This document shows, piece after piece, positions 1 to 7,828 of a stretch of DNA of 64,000 nucleotides (position 1 is its first letter; each line of letters starts with the position of its first letter). Below the pieces are notes generated by a model that was not told where the DNA came from, did not search any database, and was given only the letters and a program-made list of their open reading frames with translations. Source of the DNA: an uncultured Muribaculaceae bacterium (GTDB lineage: Bacteria > Bacteroidota > Bacteroidia > Bacteroidales > Muribaculaceae); contig CAJTXL010000011.1 of assembly GCA_910583525.1 (NCBI GenBank), forward strand, positions 1-64,000. The letters run 5' to 3'. Position numbers and translations under genes: made by a program.

Positions 1-321
1 AAATCCTTAAAATCCAGATTATTGGCCAAAAACCAGTCTTCCGACCACTAAAACCTGTCGGGGTGCGATAATCCCGGTTCCACGCCCCTATCGCGCTACG
101 CTGTAGCACTTTTAGATGTTGGAGCGACCATAACCCGGGCTGTGCGCACCCTATGGGGCGCTTGCCCGGGCCTATTGTGTTTACGCCACTCTGTGGCGAT
201 TGCCCCAAACGGGGCATAACGACAATGCTTGCACCGAATTTTCGGCTTGTGCCGATTTTGCCCATTTGGCTCAGCATTTATGCAATATGTTAAAATTATA
301 GGAGTTTTTGATAAAGCTGTG
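1..321. repeat. Palindrome-rich noncoding stretch at the window edge
   Basis: I see no gene here. Four closely spaced inverted repeats lie between 134 and 245: an imperfect 14-bp stem with outer arms CCCGGGC/GCCCGGG (134-140 with 164-170) enclosing GCGC/GCGC and CCC/GGG; CGCCAC/GTGGCG (184-198); TGCCCC/GGGGCA (201-216); and CCGAA/TTCGG (234-245). Such clusters resemble extragenic palindromic repeats or the terminator zone of a gene lying left of the window; the sequence alone does not separate these. Confidence 0.5.
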
Positions 322-329
322 TATATTTG
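322..329 (+). promoter_or_regulatory. Possible -7 box (TATATTTG) of the beta-barrel gene
   Basis: TATATTTG fits the Bacteroidetes -7 consensus TAnnTTTG and lies 27 bp before the ATG at 357. No convincing TTTG/TTG element sits about 20 bp further upstream, so support is partial. Confidence 0.4.
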
Positions 330-356
330 TGCCGTCTAACATAAAAAACAAGCGAT

Positions 357-902
357 ATGAAAAAGTTTTTATTGGCGGCAGTGGCTATATTCGCCACTCT
401 TACAGCTTCGGCCCAACTCTACGTGGGCGGCTCGTTCGGCCTCAACCGCAACACGACAGAAAACACAACTGTCTTTAATATCGAGCCTGAAATAGGCTAC
501 AACTTCAACGACACATGGTCTTTCGGCGCAACTATCGGCTACGGCTACAACTACAACGACGGGCTCAAAACCGACGTGTTCGAAATAAGCCCCTATGCCC
601 GTTGGAATTTCTTCAGCTGTGTCGATAACCGTCTGAAACTGTTTGTCGACGGCGGCTTCGGCATCGGCGGCGGCAAATCGAAGTTTGAAGATAACAGCTC
701 CGACACCGTGGTGCTTTTCAACATCGGCTTCAAACCGGGCGTTTCGTTTGCTCTCAACGAGCATTTCAGCCTTGTGACGCACCTTGGCTTCTTCGGCTAC
801 GAAGGCGGCAACGATGCGGCAAAAGACGCGAAATTCCCCGAAAAATTCGGCATCGACCTTTCAAGCCTCAATCTAACCTTCGGCTTCTACTACACATTCT
901 AA
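357..902 (+). CDS. Small outer membrane beta-barrel protein
   Basis: This 181-residue protein starts with a clear Sec signal peptide (Lys-Lys at 2-3, hydrophobic core, cleavage after the Ala before Gln20). The mature part alternates aromatic and hydrophobic residues with Gly, Asn and Asp turns, as in small, perhaps eight-stranded, outer membrane barrels, and it ends in Phe, the usual last residue of a BAM substrate. It fits the general outer-membrane beta-barrel (OMP_b-brl/porin-like) group. No ligand or enzyme motif is visible, so its role (structural barrel, small pore or adhesin) is open. It is monocistronic and converges with the gene at 1056-1460 across a strong inverted repeat. Confidence 0.75.
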   Translation: MKKFLLAAVAIFATLTASAQLYVGGSFGLNRNTTENTTVFNIEPEIGYNFNDTWSFGATIGYGYNYNDGLKTDVFEISPYARWNFFSCVDNRLKLFVDGGFGIGGGKSKFEDNSSDTVVLFNIGFKPGVSFALNEHFSLVTHLGFFGYEGGNDAAKDAKFPEKFGIDLSSLNLTFGFYYTF

Positions 903-947
903 ATCGGCGGTCGCACCCTCAGCAATGGAGCCTGCGACCGTATACGC

Positions 948-1023
948 ATTGTAGGGACGTGCCTTTGGCACGTGTAGTCTGACTGACAGTCGTATACACG
1001 TGCCAAAGGCACGTCCCTACAAT
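948..1023. repeat. Perfect 29-bp inverted repeat between convergent genes
   Basis: The arms 948-976 and 995-1023 are exact reverse complements, separated by 18 bp. Each arm itself holds the smaller palindrome ACGTGCCTTTGGCACGT, so the unit can fold as one long hairpin or two short ones. It lies between two converging genes and could end transcription from both sides. The nested palindrome is what one expects of REP-type repeated elements; its copy number in the genome cannot be seen here. Confidence 0.85.
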
Positions 1024-1055
1024 AGGCGATTGTATCTCTTCTCGTGAGAAGGGGC

Positions 1056-1460
1056 TTACTTGTGCAGTTTGTCGGCGAGGCCGTGGGCTTTGTCGGCGAG
1101 GTTTTCGAGCAGGTCGGCGCCTTTGTCGATTACGTTGCCTGTCACTTCTTTGGCTTTGTCGGCCATGTTTCCTGCTTTTTCTTTGGCCTGATTGAGAGTC
1201 GAATTGGGGTCGGCCTGCTGTTGGGCGATTTTTTCTTTTACGCCGGAGACGGCATCATTCACTTTGTCGCGTGCCGTTGCGGCGGCTGCGGCGGCCTTGT
1301 CTTTGAGGTCAGCCATCTTGTCGGCGGCCTCGGCTTTCACGGCCTCGGCTTTTTGTTCGGCGGCTACTTCTGCAGCTTTTGCCGATACTTGAGCGGCATC
1401 TTTCGATATTTCGGCAGCTGCGTCTGCGGCTGCTGTACGGGCTTTTGTATTCATATCCAT
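1056..1460 (-). CDS. Ala/Lys-rich amphipathic helical protein (apolipoprotein/LEA-like)
   Basis: The 134-residue product is almost entirely Ala, Lys, Glu, Asp and Gln in a repeating pattern such as KAEAVKAEAADKMADLKDK, predicting one long amphipathic helix or coiled coil. No signal peptide or membrane segment is seen. The segment GNMADKAKEVTGN recalls the repeat of CsbD/LEA-type stress proteins, but this is compositional likeness only. I chose the ATG at 1460; an in-frame ATG lies at 1454, and the open frame continues upstream to 1535 with residues unlike the rest. Apolipoprotein-like or YtxH-like stress protein are possible labels; function is unknown. Confidence 0.6.
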   Translation of the reverse strand: MDMNTKARTAAADAAAEISKDAAQVSAKAAEVAAEQKAEAVKAEAADKMADLKDKAAAAAATARDKVNDAVSGVKEKIAQQQADPNSTLNQAKEKAGNMADKAKEVTGNVIDKGADLLENLADKAHGLADKLHK

Positions 1461-1564
1461 AATATTGGCTGTTTTGTTGGTTATTTTATTGGTTATGCCA
1501 ATATAAACAAGGGCAAAGTGGAATAGGTTGCCCAATACCTGTTAAAAAACATGTACGCAAATCA

Positions 1565-1603
1565 ATGGCGCCTTGGTCCCGAAATCGGAAGCCAAGGCGC
1601 CAT
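1565..1603 (-). terminator. Terminator-like hairpin after the Fn3/T9SS gene
   Basis: A perfect 12-bp stem ATGGCGCCTTGG/CCAAGGCGCCAT (1565-1576 with 1592-1603) lies 36 bp beyond the stop codon of the minus-strand gene ending at 1639. There is no clear T-run, so it may be a stabilising or factor-assisted terminator. Confidence 0.6.
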
Positions 1604-1638
1604 ATTGCCATTGCGCACGATGGCGCGTTTGGTGCGGT

Positions 1639-3453
1639 TCAGTCAATTACAATTTTAAATGTGTCAGCACCTACCTTTACGATATAGATGCCTGCGTCAG
1701 AGGGACGGCAGCAAACCGTCAGCTCGCCATGTCCGCCGTAGAACACCGTGCTGCCGTCGATTGCATAGACCGCAACCGTGCTGTCGGCAGTTTTTTTGAC
1801 TTTGATAACGCCATCGGTAACCGAAATGGAGATTTTGGCCGGGGCACCGCTTATATCTTCTACTCCCGAGGGCATATCGACGGAGACTGCGTTGGAGCGT
1901 TCGCTTTCAACTTCGGGCAACTGGTTTCCGTTGTCACGGTAGATTGCGGTTACGTAGTAGCCTACGAGGTCGCCGTATGCAATGCCCAGATTGGTTGCTT
2001 CTTGGCTTGTTTCGGCGGTTTCGTATGTGCGGACAGGCACAAGTATGCTTTGGTCTTTGCGCATGTCGATGCTGACTTTGAGATTGTCGATGAAAAGGAT
2101 TCCGAGTACATCCGACGAAATCACTACAAATGAGTTCTGGTCGGCACCAGTGAAGCTTTTTTCGATTGTCTGCATGGTTTCTGAAACTACGAAGTCGTAT
2201 TTGTCGATGTATTCGATGCCTCCGGCGGCATTATAGTGTGCTATGCCCATAGATGCCTTGTCGAGCCCCTTGCGCCCCATTGCGTCGAGGCTAATCTTTA
2301 CGGTTCCGGAGCCTACCGACATGTCAAAAACCGGCGAAACAAGCATGGCAGCGCCAAACAGGTCGAAGTCCTGGTTGTTCAGACCCAACATACCTTTTGC
2401 ATAAGCCGGCATCGCCACTTGCCAGTCGCCGTCGATGCACCCTTCGAGTTCTTTCTGTGGGGCATCCGGCGTCCCTTCGGTCTGAAAATACGAGAAGTCG
2501 GTGTCCACAAGGTCATAATCGCCGTCGGCCGCAGCCGTGTGCACCTTTATAACGTGCATGGCATAGACTGTGGCAAGGTCTGATGCACTCCATGATCCGG
2601 TGAAACCGTCTTTGCTGATGTCGTAGGCCGCAAAAGCAGTAGGTGCGGCTACATCGGTAGGTATCGCCGTCATCGGGCGTTCTTGCTCTTGGGTCACGTT
2701 GGTTCCTTGGCGTCCGCAGACTGTATAGTAGTACGGGGTTCCGAAATCAATGCCTTCTACGACATGGCTTGTGCCTTCTACAACAAAGCCCTCAAGCAGA
2801 TATTCGCGTTCAAATATTGTAGTTGTGGTGTTGTAGTGGAGGGTGTATACGTTAAGTGCATACGAGTCGGCGCCTGCTGCAGCCTCCCAATTGGCGGTAA
2901 AGGAGTCTCTGGTGTAGTCGCTTGCCGGGAGAAGAGCCGGAATGCTTACTCCTCCGTCGTCGATGACGATGTCGTCGATGTAGAACGCGCCGTACATTGC
3001 CGGAAAGGCAATCTGCGAAAAGGCCGTTCCGCCTGTCATAGGAACTTCATAGTCGGCCCATTCGGTTGTAAGTGTAGAGAAGCCGTATCCCGTAGGATTC
3101 ATGTAGTCCATTATCATGAGGAATGTGCCTTCTGCATCGGCTTTGGCTTTGAATTTGATGACATATCCGCCTTCGTTGCCGCTAAGGTCGAGCGCCGGTG
3201 TGGTGAGCATGCCCGTACCTACTTGCAGATAGGCCGTTCCGCCAGCCTGGAAAAGGTCGGTGCCGGTCCATCCGGCTGTTTGGGTAAGGTCGGCGGAAAT
3301 TGTGCCGTCTACGGCCACTGGACTGTCGAGAGCCGGTTCTCCGACACTGCCTTTGGTGAATTTTGCAAAGTCTTCAGTCAATACCACCGCGGCACGAGCT
3401 GATGTTGCCGCCATGGTGGCGCAAAGCATGCAGATAAATGTAAATTTTTTCAT
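1639..3453 (-). CDS. Secreted Fn3/jelly-roll protein with T9SS-type C-terminal domain
   Basis: The 604-residue protein begins with a signal peptide (MKKFTFICMLCATMAATSARA). Residues about 30-165 look like a beta-jelly-roll of the choice-of-anchor type. A fibronectin type III domain follows at about 172-250, then a second Fn3-like segment interrupted by another jelly-roll at about 300-450. The last 70 or so residues, ending KVGADTFKIVID, have the strand pattern of a T9SS type A sorting domain, so surface export is likely. No catalytic motif is visible. It lies just downstream of susCDEF behind that operon's terminator and may be a surface glycan-binding or adhesive partner; this is inferred from position only. 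The ATG at 3453 gives the proper signal peptide; the open frame extends 18 codons further. Confidence 0.7.
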   Translation of the reverse strand: MKKFTFICMLCATMAATSARAAVVLTEDFAKFTKGSVGEPALDSPVAVDGTISADLTQTAGWTGTDLFQAGGTAYLQVGTGMLTTPALDLSGNEGGYVIKFKAKADAEGTFLMIMDYMNPTGYGFSTLTTEWADYEVPMTGGTAFSQIAFPAMYGAFYIDDIVIDDGGVSIPALLPASDYTRDSFTANWEAAAGADSYALNVYTLHYNTTTTIFEREYLLEGFVVEGTSHVVEGIDFGTPYYYTVCGRQGTNVTQEQERPMTAIPTDVAAPTAFAAYDISKDGFTGSWSASDLATVYAMHVIKVHTAAADGDYDLVDTDFSYFQTEGTPDAPQKELEGCIDGDWQVAMPAYAKGMLGLNNQDFDLFGAAMLVSPVFDMSVGSGTVKISLDAMGRKGLDKASMGIAHYNAAGGIEYIDKYDFVVSETMQTIEKSFTGADQNSFVVISSDVLGILFIDNLKVSIDMRKDQSILVPVRTYETAETSQEATNLGIAYGDLVGYYVTAIYRDNGNQLPEVESERSNAVSVDMPSGVEDISGAPAKISISVTDGVIKVKKTADSTVAVYAIDGSTVFYGGHGELTVCCRPSDAGIYIVKVGADTFKIVID

Positions 3454-3555
3454 ATGTGGAATAGCGTGTTTGTAAAATTGTCTGCAAAAATAAATAATTA
3501 ATATCAAAAAGAGAAATTTTAAGCGCGAATAACATTTGAATGACTAATAAAATAC

Positions 3556-3594
3556 AGAAAAACGGCTCCAACGGGATTTTCCCGCCGGAGCCGT
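3556..3594 (-). terminator. Intrinsic terminator of the susCDEF operon
   Basis: The stem ACGGCTCC/GGAGCCGT (3562-3569 with 3587-3594) encloses CGGG/CCCG and is followed, on the minus strand, by a run of five T (complement of 3557-3561). It lies 22 bp after the stop of the last sus gene. Confidence 0.8.
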
Positions 3595-3615
3595 AGTGTA
3601 GTTATGAGGGAGTGC

Positions 3616-5076
3616 TTACTTCTTGACTATGGTGCAGGTTGCAGGCTGTCTGGAGAAGTCGAGCGTGATGTCGTATTTGCCTGTTTCGGCAAGGTTGAGG
3701 TCGCCACCGTTCTGCACTATGTTGTCGACAGAACCGCCGAAGCTGTATGCCCAGTCGTGGTTTACGCAGAATTTGAAGCCGCCGGCATCCTTCACTTCGA
3801 GGTCTTTTACCGTCCATACCGAGAAATCGGCGTTAGGCTTGAGGTCGACTGCCGTGCCGGTGTTCCAGCCGTTGAACTGGCCGATGGCAGAGATGACGGG
3901 TACGAGGATAGCCTCTACTGCCATGTCGGAGAACTTGGCTTTGATGATGTAGAGGCCTTTCTCGATGTCGAAGGTTTCGTGTCCGGCAGGCTTGAACGCC
4001 ATTGTGAGCGCGCCTTTGAGGTTGCCGTTGGCCACGGTGTAGCTTGCCGGCATGAAGAAGAGGCCTTCGTCGGCAGCCTGGGCGGCCATATACCATTTGC
4101 CGCCGAGGGGTGCGGTGCCGGTGAACTCGTTGAAGTCGCCCGTCGACAGGGTGTGCATCTTTGTGAAGTCACTAAGGCTCGTCGATGCGCTTGCGATGTA
4201 TATTTCTGACACCGCAGAGGGCACTACGCCGTATGTGAGGGCGAATACGTCGACTGCGATTGTCACCGAAGCTTTGGCGTCGATAATCTGGGCCGCGGCA
4301 TCGTCGCTTTCAACGAGTTTGCCCGAGAGTGCCGTAGCGGCATCGGCTGCCACGCCGATGATGCCTTGTGTGCCTGTGCCGAGGTCGGAGGTGGGCATCA
4401 CCGTCCATTCGAAGCCGGGAGCGGTGACATCGACGAGAGCTGTAAAGCCGCCGTCGTCGTACGACGTTGCCGAAGCATTGTCTTTTACCATCGGCATTGT
4501 CTGCCATGCGGCGCCCGATGATGTGCGGTAGCGCAGCACATAGCTGTCGGCAAGCACGCGAGCCGGTTTGAATGTCTTGATTTTGTAGGCATATTGGCCG
4601 TAGTACTTGTCGGCGCCGCCTATCCGCATGCTCGAGTTGCCGTCGACGGCATATGCGGCCCAACGGGTGTAGAGCGTGTATTCGCCCGGCGTACGGGTGA
4701 AGTTGTCGTAGATGGCGCTGTTGAGCGTAGCCGTCGGAACGAGTACGGCATTGCCTTCGGGCGTAAGCTCAATGGTCGCCGTCTTGGCGAAATCGGCTGT
4801 CATCGACACTTCCACACCGAATGTGAGGGTGGATGTCGCCGGAAAATTTTCGAGTTTGGTTATTTCGGCGAGCTGGGCCTGGAGTCCGAGGTCGGCAAGC
4901 TCCTGAAGGTCGATGGGCGTTGTCGTGCCGAAGTTGTCCTGCGATATTTCGAGGCCGTCGGCAGCGAAAAGGTCGAGTTCGGGGTTCTGTTGTATTTCCG
5001 GGTTCGGAAGCATGTCGTCGCATGAAGCCAACGCCACAGCCATTGCCAACACCGGGAAAAGTGCTATTTTTTTCAT
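3616..5076 (-). CDS. SusE/SusF-type surface glycan-binding lipoprotein (distal gene)
   Basis: A 486-residue lipoprotein: the signal sequence ends in a lipobox with Cys19 (LASC) followed by Asp-Asp, as in surface lipoproteins of Bacteroidota. The N-terminal part matches the SusE immunoglobulin-like region (NPELDLFAADG after the Cys). The C-terminal region carries the SusE/SusF carbohydrate-binding pattern, for example IGQFNGWNTG near residue 395 and a Trp-rich strand (FKFCVNHDWAYSFGG). By family knowledge such proteins sit on the cell surface and hold glycan next to the SusC/SusD pore. It is the fourth gene of the operon, 26 bp after the preceding one. Which glycan it binds cannot be told from sequence. 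Confidence 0.8.
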   Translation of the reverse strand: MKKIALFPVLAMAVALASCDDMLPNPEIQQNPELDLFAADGLEISQDNFGTTTPIDLQELADLGLQAQLAEITKLENFPATSTLTFGVEVSMTADFAKTATIELTPEGNAVLVPTATLNSAIYDNFTRTPGEYTLYTRWAAYAVDGNSSMRIGGADKYYGQYAYKIKTFKPARVLADSYVLRYRTSSGAAWQTMPMVKDNASATSYDDGGFTALVDVTAPGFEWTVMPTSDLGTGTQGIIGVAADAATALSGKLVESDDAAAQIIDAKASVTIAVDVFALTYGVVPSAVSEIYIASASTSLSDFTKMHTLSTGDFNEFTGTAPLGGKWYMAAQAADEGLFFMPASYTVANGNLKGALTMAFKPAGHETFDIEKGLYIIKAKFSDMAVEAILVPVISAIGQFNGWNTGTAVDLKPNADFSVWTVKDLEVKDAGGFKFCVNHDWAYSFGGSVDNIVQNGGDLNLAETGKYDITLDFSRQPATCTIVKK

Positions 5077-5102
5077 AACTGTTTATTTTCTTAGTGTCGG
5101 GG

Positions 5103-6131
5103 TTACTTTACCTGTGTGAATACCGGCTCGTTGACGCCGTTCTGGTCGGGCTGCACGGTCACGTCGTATTTGCCGATGATGAACCATACTTTCGGTTTGT
5201 CTTTGACGACGAGGCTCACGCAGAATGTCATGGGTTTGGCTTCGGTGAAGTTGGTCTGCCAGTTGCCTTTGCCCCAAACTGCACTGCCTTTGAACATCGA
5301 GCCTACGTTGCCCTCGTTGGAGAATTCCTTGTCGATGTCGTGGTTGCCGTCATCGGCCTGATAGCCTACCATCACTTTGCCGTCATCCCAGCCGTTAAGT
5401 GCGGTGGTGAAACGGAACCCGGCAGTACCGGCAGGCTGTTCGAAGGTGGCCGCGTAGATTTTGCATCCTACTTCAGGCTCGAAGAGTTTCCAATTCTCGT
5501 AATGCTCAAGGCTGCCTGCATCGGGAGTTTTCCATCCATTGAGTTGGCCGAGGATGTATATGAAGCCCGGTTTCTTGACGGCGTAGTTCAGCGTGACGTC
5601 GTTGTAGCTCACCACGTTCGATGTGATGAAGCTCGATGCCACGCCTTTCAGCTGTGCCGTGGCGCGGAAATAGACCTTGATGCCGGTTGTGGCTCCGCCG
5701 TCGGCGACATATTGGGCATAAGCATCTTCGTCGTCGATGCCGAGCAACAGGCACATGGCGCAGGCGAGGTCGTAGGTGCTGAAGCTCATGTGAGCGTCGT
5801 TGACGTTCTTGTTCTCGATGGTGACATAGTTTGCAGGAGTCGTCACGTTTCCGTCGCTGTCTTTAACTTCGTCGGTGAAGGTGTCCGACAGGCTTACCTG
5901 GGCGTTGTATTCCGCCTGTGCCGCAAAGCCGTAGTCGGGCTGCGAGCATACGAGGCCGAATGTCGCGGTGGTCTCCATGTCGCCGCTTGTCTCAAGGAGT
6001 TCGTTCTGCAGCGGCGGCCTGTTGAGGGTGAACGTGGTCGGCTCGGTGTAGACGGGCTTTTCGGTGTCGACACAGCCTGTAGCGGCTGCGGCCAAAGCCA
6101 TGCCGGCCATCATATATATGACTTTTTTCAT
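5103..6131 (-). CDS. SusE-like glycan-binding outer membrane lipoprotein
   Basis: A 342-residue lipoprotein with Cys20 in the lipobox (ATGC). The N-terminal domain has the SusE layout, with two Ig-like strands around a PTTFTLNRPP motif, and the C-terminal part has a starch-binding-like module with IYILGQLNGWKTPD, the same FNGW-type motif as in its downstream neighbour. I place the start at the ATG at 6131, which gives a lysine-rich signal peptide; the open frame runs 10 codons further upstream. It lies 38 bp after susD and 26 bp before the second SusE/F-type gene. Likely role: surface glycan capture alongside the SusCD complex. Confidence 0.8.
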   Translation of the reverse strand: MKKVIYMMAGMALAAAATGCVDTEKPVYTEPTTFTLNRPPLQNELLETSGDMETTATFGLVCSQPDYGFAAQAEYNAQVSLSDTFTDEVKDSDGNVTTPANYVTIENKNVNDAHMSFSTYDLACAMCLLLGIDDEDAYAQYVADGGATTGIKVYFRATAQLKGVASSFITSNVVSYNDVTLNYAVKKPGFIYILGQLNGWKTPDAGSLEHYENWKLFEPEVGCKIYAATFEQPAGTAGFRFTTALNGWDDGKVMVGYQADDGNHDIDKEFSNEGNVGSMFKGSAVWGKGNWQTNFTEAKPMTFCVSLVVKDKPKVWFIIGKYDVTVQPDQNGVNEPVFTQVK

Positions 6132-6169
6132 AGTTTTTTTACAATTTGTAGTTGCAGACATGGTTTTGG

Positions 6170-7804
6170 TTAATATCCGGGGTTCTGACCCACGGTGCCT
6201 ACATACTGGTAGGGGATGGGGAAGACTTCATACATTGGATCGATGCCTTGGCCGGTGTACTGGCCGCCTTTCCACGACCACAGGTATGTTGAGCCGCTAT
6301 ATTTACCGAAGCGAATAAGGTCGGAGCGGCGGAAGCCTTCGGCATAGAGCTCGCACTGGCGTTCACGCAGAATGTCGTTTGCCGAGGGACTTGCGATGGC
6401 CGGAAGCCCTACGCGCTTGCGCACTTCGTTAAAGTAGTAGTATCCGTTGCACTCCACACCGCGCATCTGGCACTCGGCGAGCATCAGATAGGCGTCGGCA
6501 AGGCGGAACACCGGCAGGGCTATGTCGCTGGCGTCGCCGACCTTGTCGGGCTTCGGATAGGGTGTGCGGTCTTTGCTGTCTTCGGGCACACCTTCGTTGA
6601 GGGCATGCACGCGGTCCCATTCGGCCAAAGCTGCGGTGCGGTCGTAGTCGCTTTCGGTGGTGTAGCGGAACTTGGTGAGCATGTAGCCGCAAGAGTTTTC
6701 TTTTACGCCTGCGAGCGTGGGGATGTCTTCCTGATAGGAGCCTTCGTAGAAGAGACGTCGCGGGTCGCCGTTGAGAGCCTTGGAAAGCTCGGGACGCACC
6801 CGCAGCCCGGCCCAACCGTCGCCGGGATAGTTGAGAGCGAAGATTTCACGGGCGAGCGGAGAGTCGGGGCTATCGGGAGGCAGGATACTCGAGCTGACGA
6901 TGGCGCGTGTTCCGCCCCATGTCTCGATGTAGTTCTGCTTTTCGGGCAGGCCCCATATTATTTCGCCGTTGCCGACATATTTTTCGTTAGAACCACAGAA
7001 GAGGTACTTGTATGTCGGCGCGAGCGTGATGCCCGTGTTTACGACATTCTTGAGCGCTTCGGCACATTCGGCCCACATTGGGGTGCCGGTGTAGACCTCG
7101 GCGTTGAGGTATAGCTTGGCAAGGAGCATGTAGCCCGTCTCGCGGTTTATGCGGCTGTAGACCTGTTGGGCAGCCGGGAGAAGATTGTCGACATGAGCCT
7201 TGAGGTCGGCCACGACGGCTTCGAAGAGCTGCTTGCGGTCGTAGGTCGGAGGGGTGGCGCCGGTGACGGAGTTTTCGTCAATCCACGGGCCGCGGCCGAA
7301 GCAGTCGATGTTCTGGTAGTAGGCATATCCGCGAAGCACGCGTGCTTCGGCGTCCATCTGCTTGATTTCATCGTCGGTGAAGTATGCGCCGCCGTATTGG
7401 TGCAGTTCGGAGATGAACACCGATGCAAGCTTGGCAAGGTGGTTCTCGCGCGAGAATGCGGCGTAAATCCATTCGTTAGCATCGGTCCAGGTGTTGAAGT
7501 TGAGCACTTTGTAGCCAGGGTCCTGCCATTGGTCGGAGATGAACAGCTCGTCGGCCGTTATTTCGTTGAGGCAGAAATGCGTACGAGTGAACACTCCGCG
7601 TCCGCCGTCTGACAGCGAAAGGCCCTGGTCGGTGTATAGGTCGTAGAATACGCTTGCGAACAGCCCTTCGAGGTCTTCTTTCGACGTGGGCGATGTTGCG
7701 GTGTTGGGGTCGGTGGGCTCGACGTCGAGGTCGCCGACGCAAGAAGTCGCCATGAAGCCGAAGGCGGCGACGGCCGCACCTAAGATATATTTGGTAAGTT
7801 TCAT
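6170..7804 (-). CDS. susD: SusD/RagB family nutrient-binding outer membrane lipoprotein
   Basis: 544 residues, with a signal peptide and lipobox Cys22 (MATSC). The family signature is clear: the N-terminal LDVEPTDPNTATSPTSKEDLE, the TPR-like helices with ARVLRGYAYYQNIDCFGRGPW near residue 155, and the C-terminal RERQCELYAEGFRRSDLIRFGK block shared by SusD and RagB proteins. These proteins form the lid on the SusC barrel and bind the glycan before import. The gene follows susC by 24 bp and precedes two SusE/F-type genes. The symbol marks the family; the substrate is not known. Confidence 0.92.
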   Translation of the reverse strand: MKLTKYILGAAVAAFGFMATSCVGDLDVEPTDPNTATSPTSKEDLEGLFASVFYDLYTDQGLSLSDGGRGVFTRTHFCLNEITADELFISDQWQDPGYKVLNFNTWTDANEWIYAAFSRENHLAKLASVFISELHQYGGAYFTDDEIKQMDAEARVLRGYAYYQNIDCFGRGPWIDENSVTGATPPTYDRKQLFEAVVADLKAHVDNLLPAAQQVYSRINRETGYMLLAKLYLNAEVYTGTPMWAECAEALKNVVNTGITLAPTYKYLFCGSNEKYVGNGEIIWGLPEKQNYIETWGGTRAIVSSSILPPDSPDSPLAREIFALNYPGDGWAGLRVRPELSKALNGDPRRLFYEGSYQEDIPTLAGVKENSCGYMLTKFRYTTESDYDRTAALAEWDRVHALNEGVPEDSKDRTPYPKPDKVGDASDIALPVFRLADAYLMLAECQMRGVECNGYYYFNEVRKRVGLPAIASPSANDILRERQCELYAEGFRRSDLIRFGKYSGSTYLWSWKGGQYTGQGIDPMYEVFPIPYQYVGTVGQNPGY

Positions 7805-7828
7805 GTTATCCTTAGTTATTTCAGATGA

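Noticed and set aside
1044..1526. Plus-strand frame rich in Gly, Phe and Cys opposite the Ala/Lys-rich gene
   Set aside because: It is the reverse complement of a low-complexity GCN/AAR-rich gene; the composition is an artefact of that and no motif is present.
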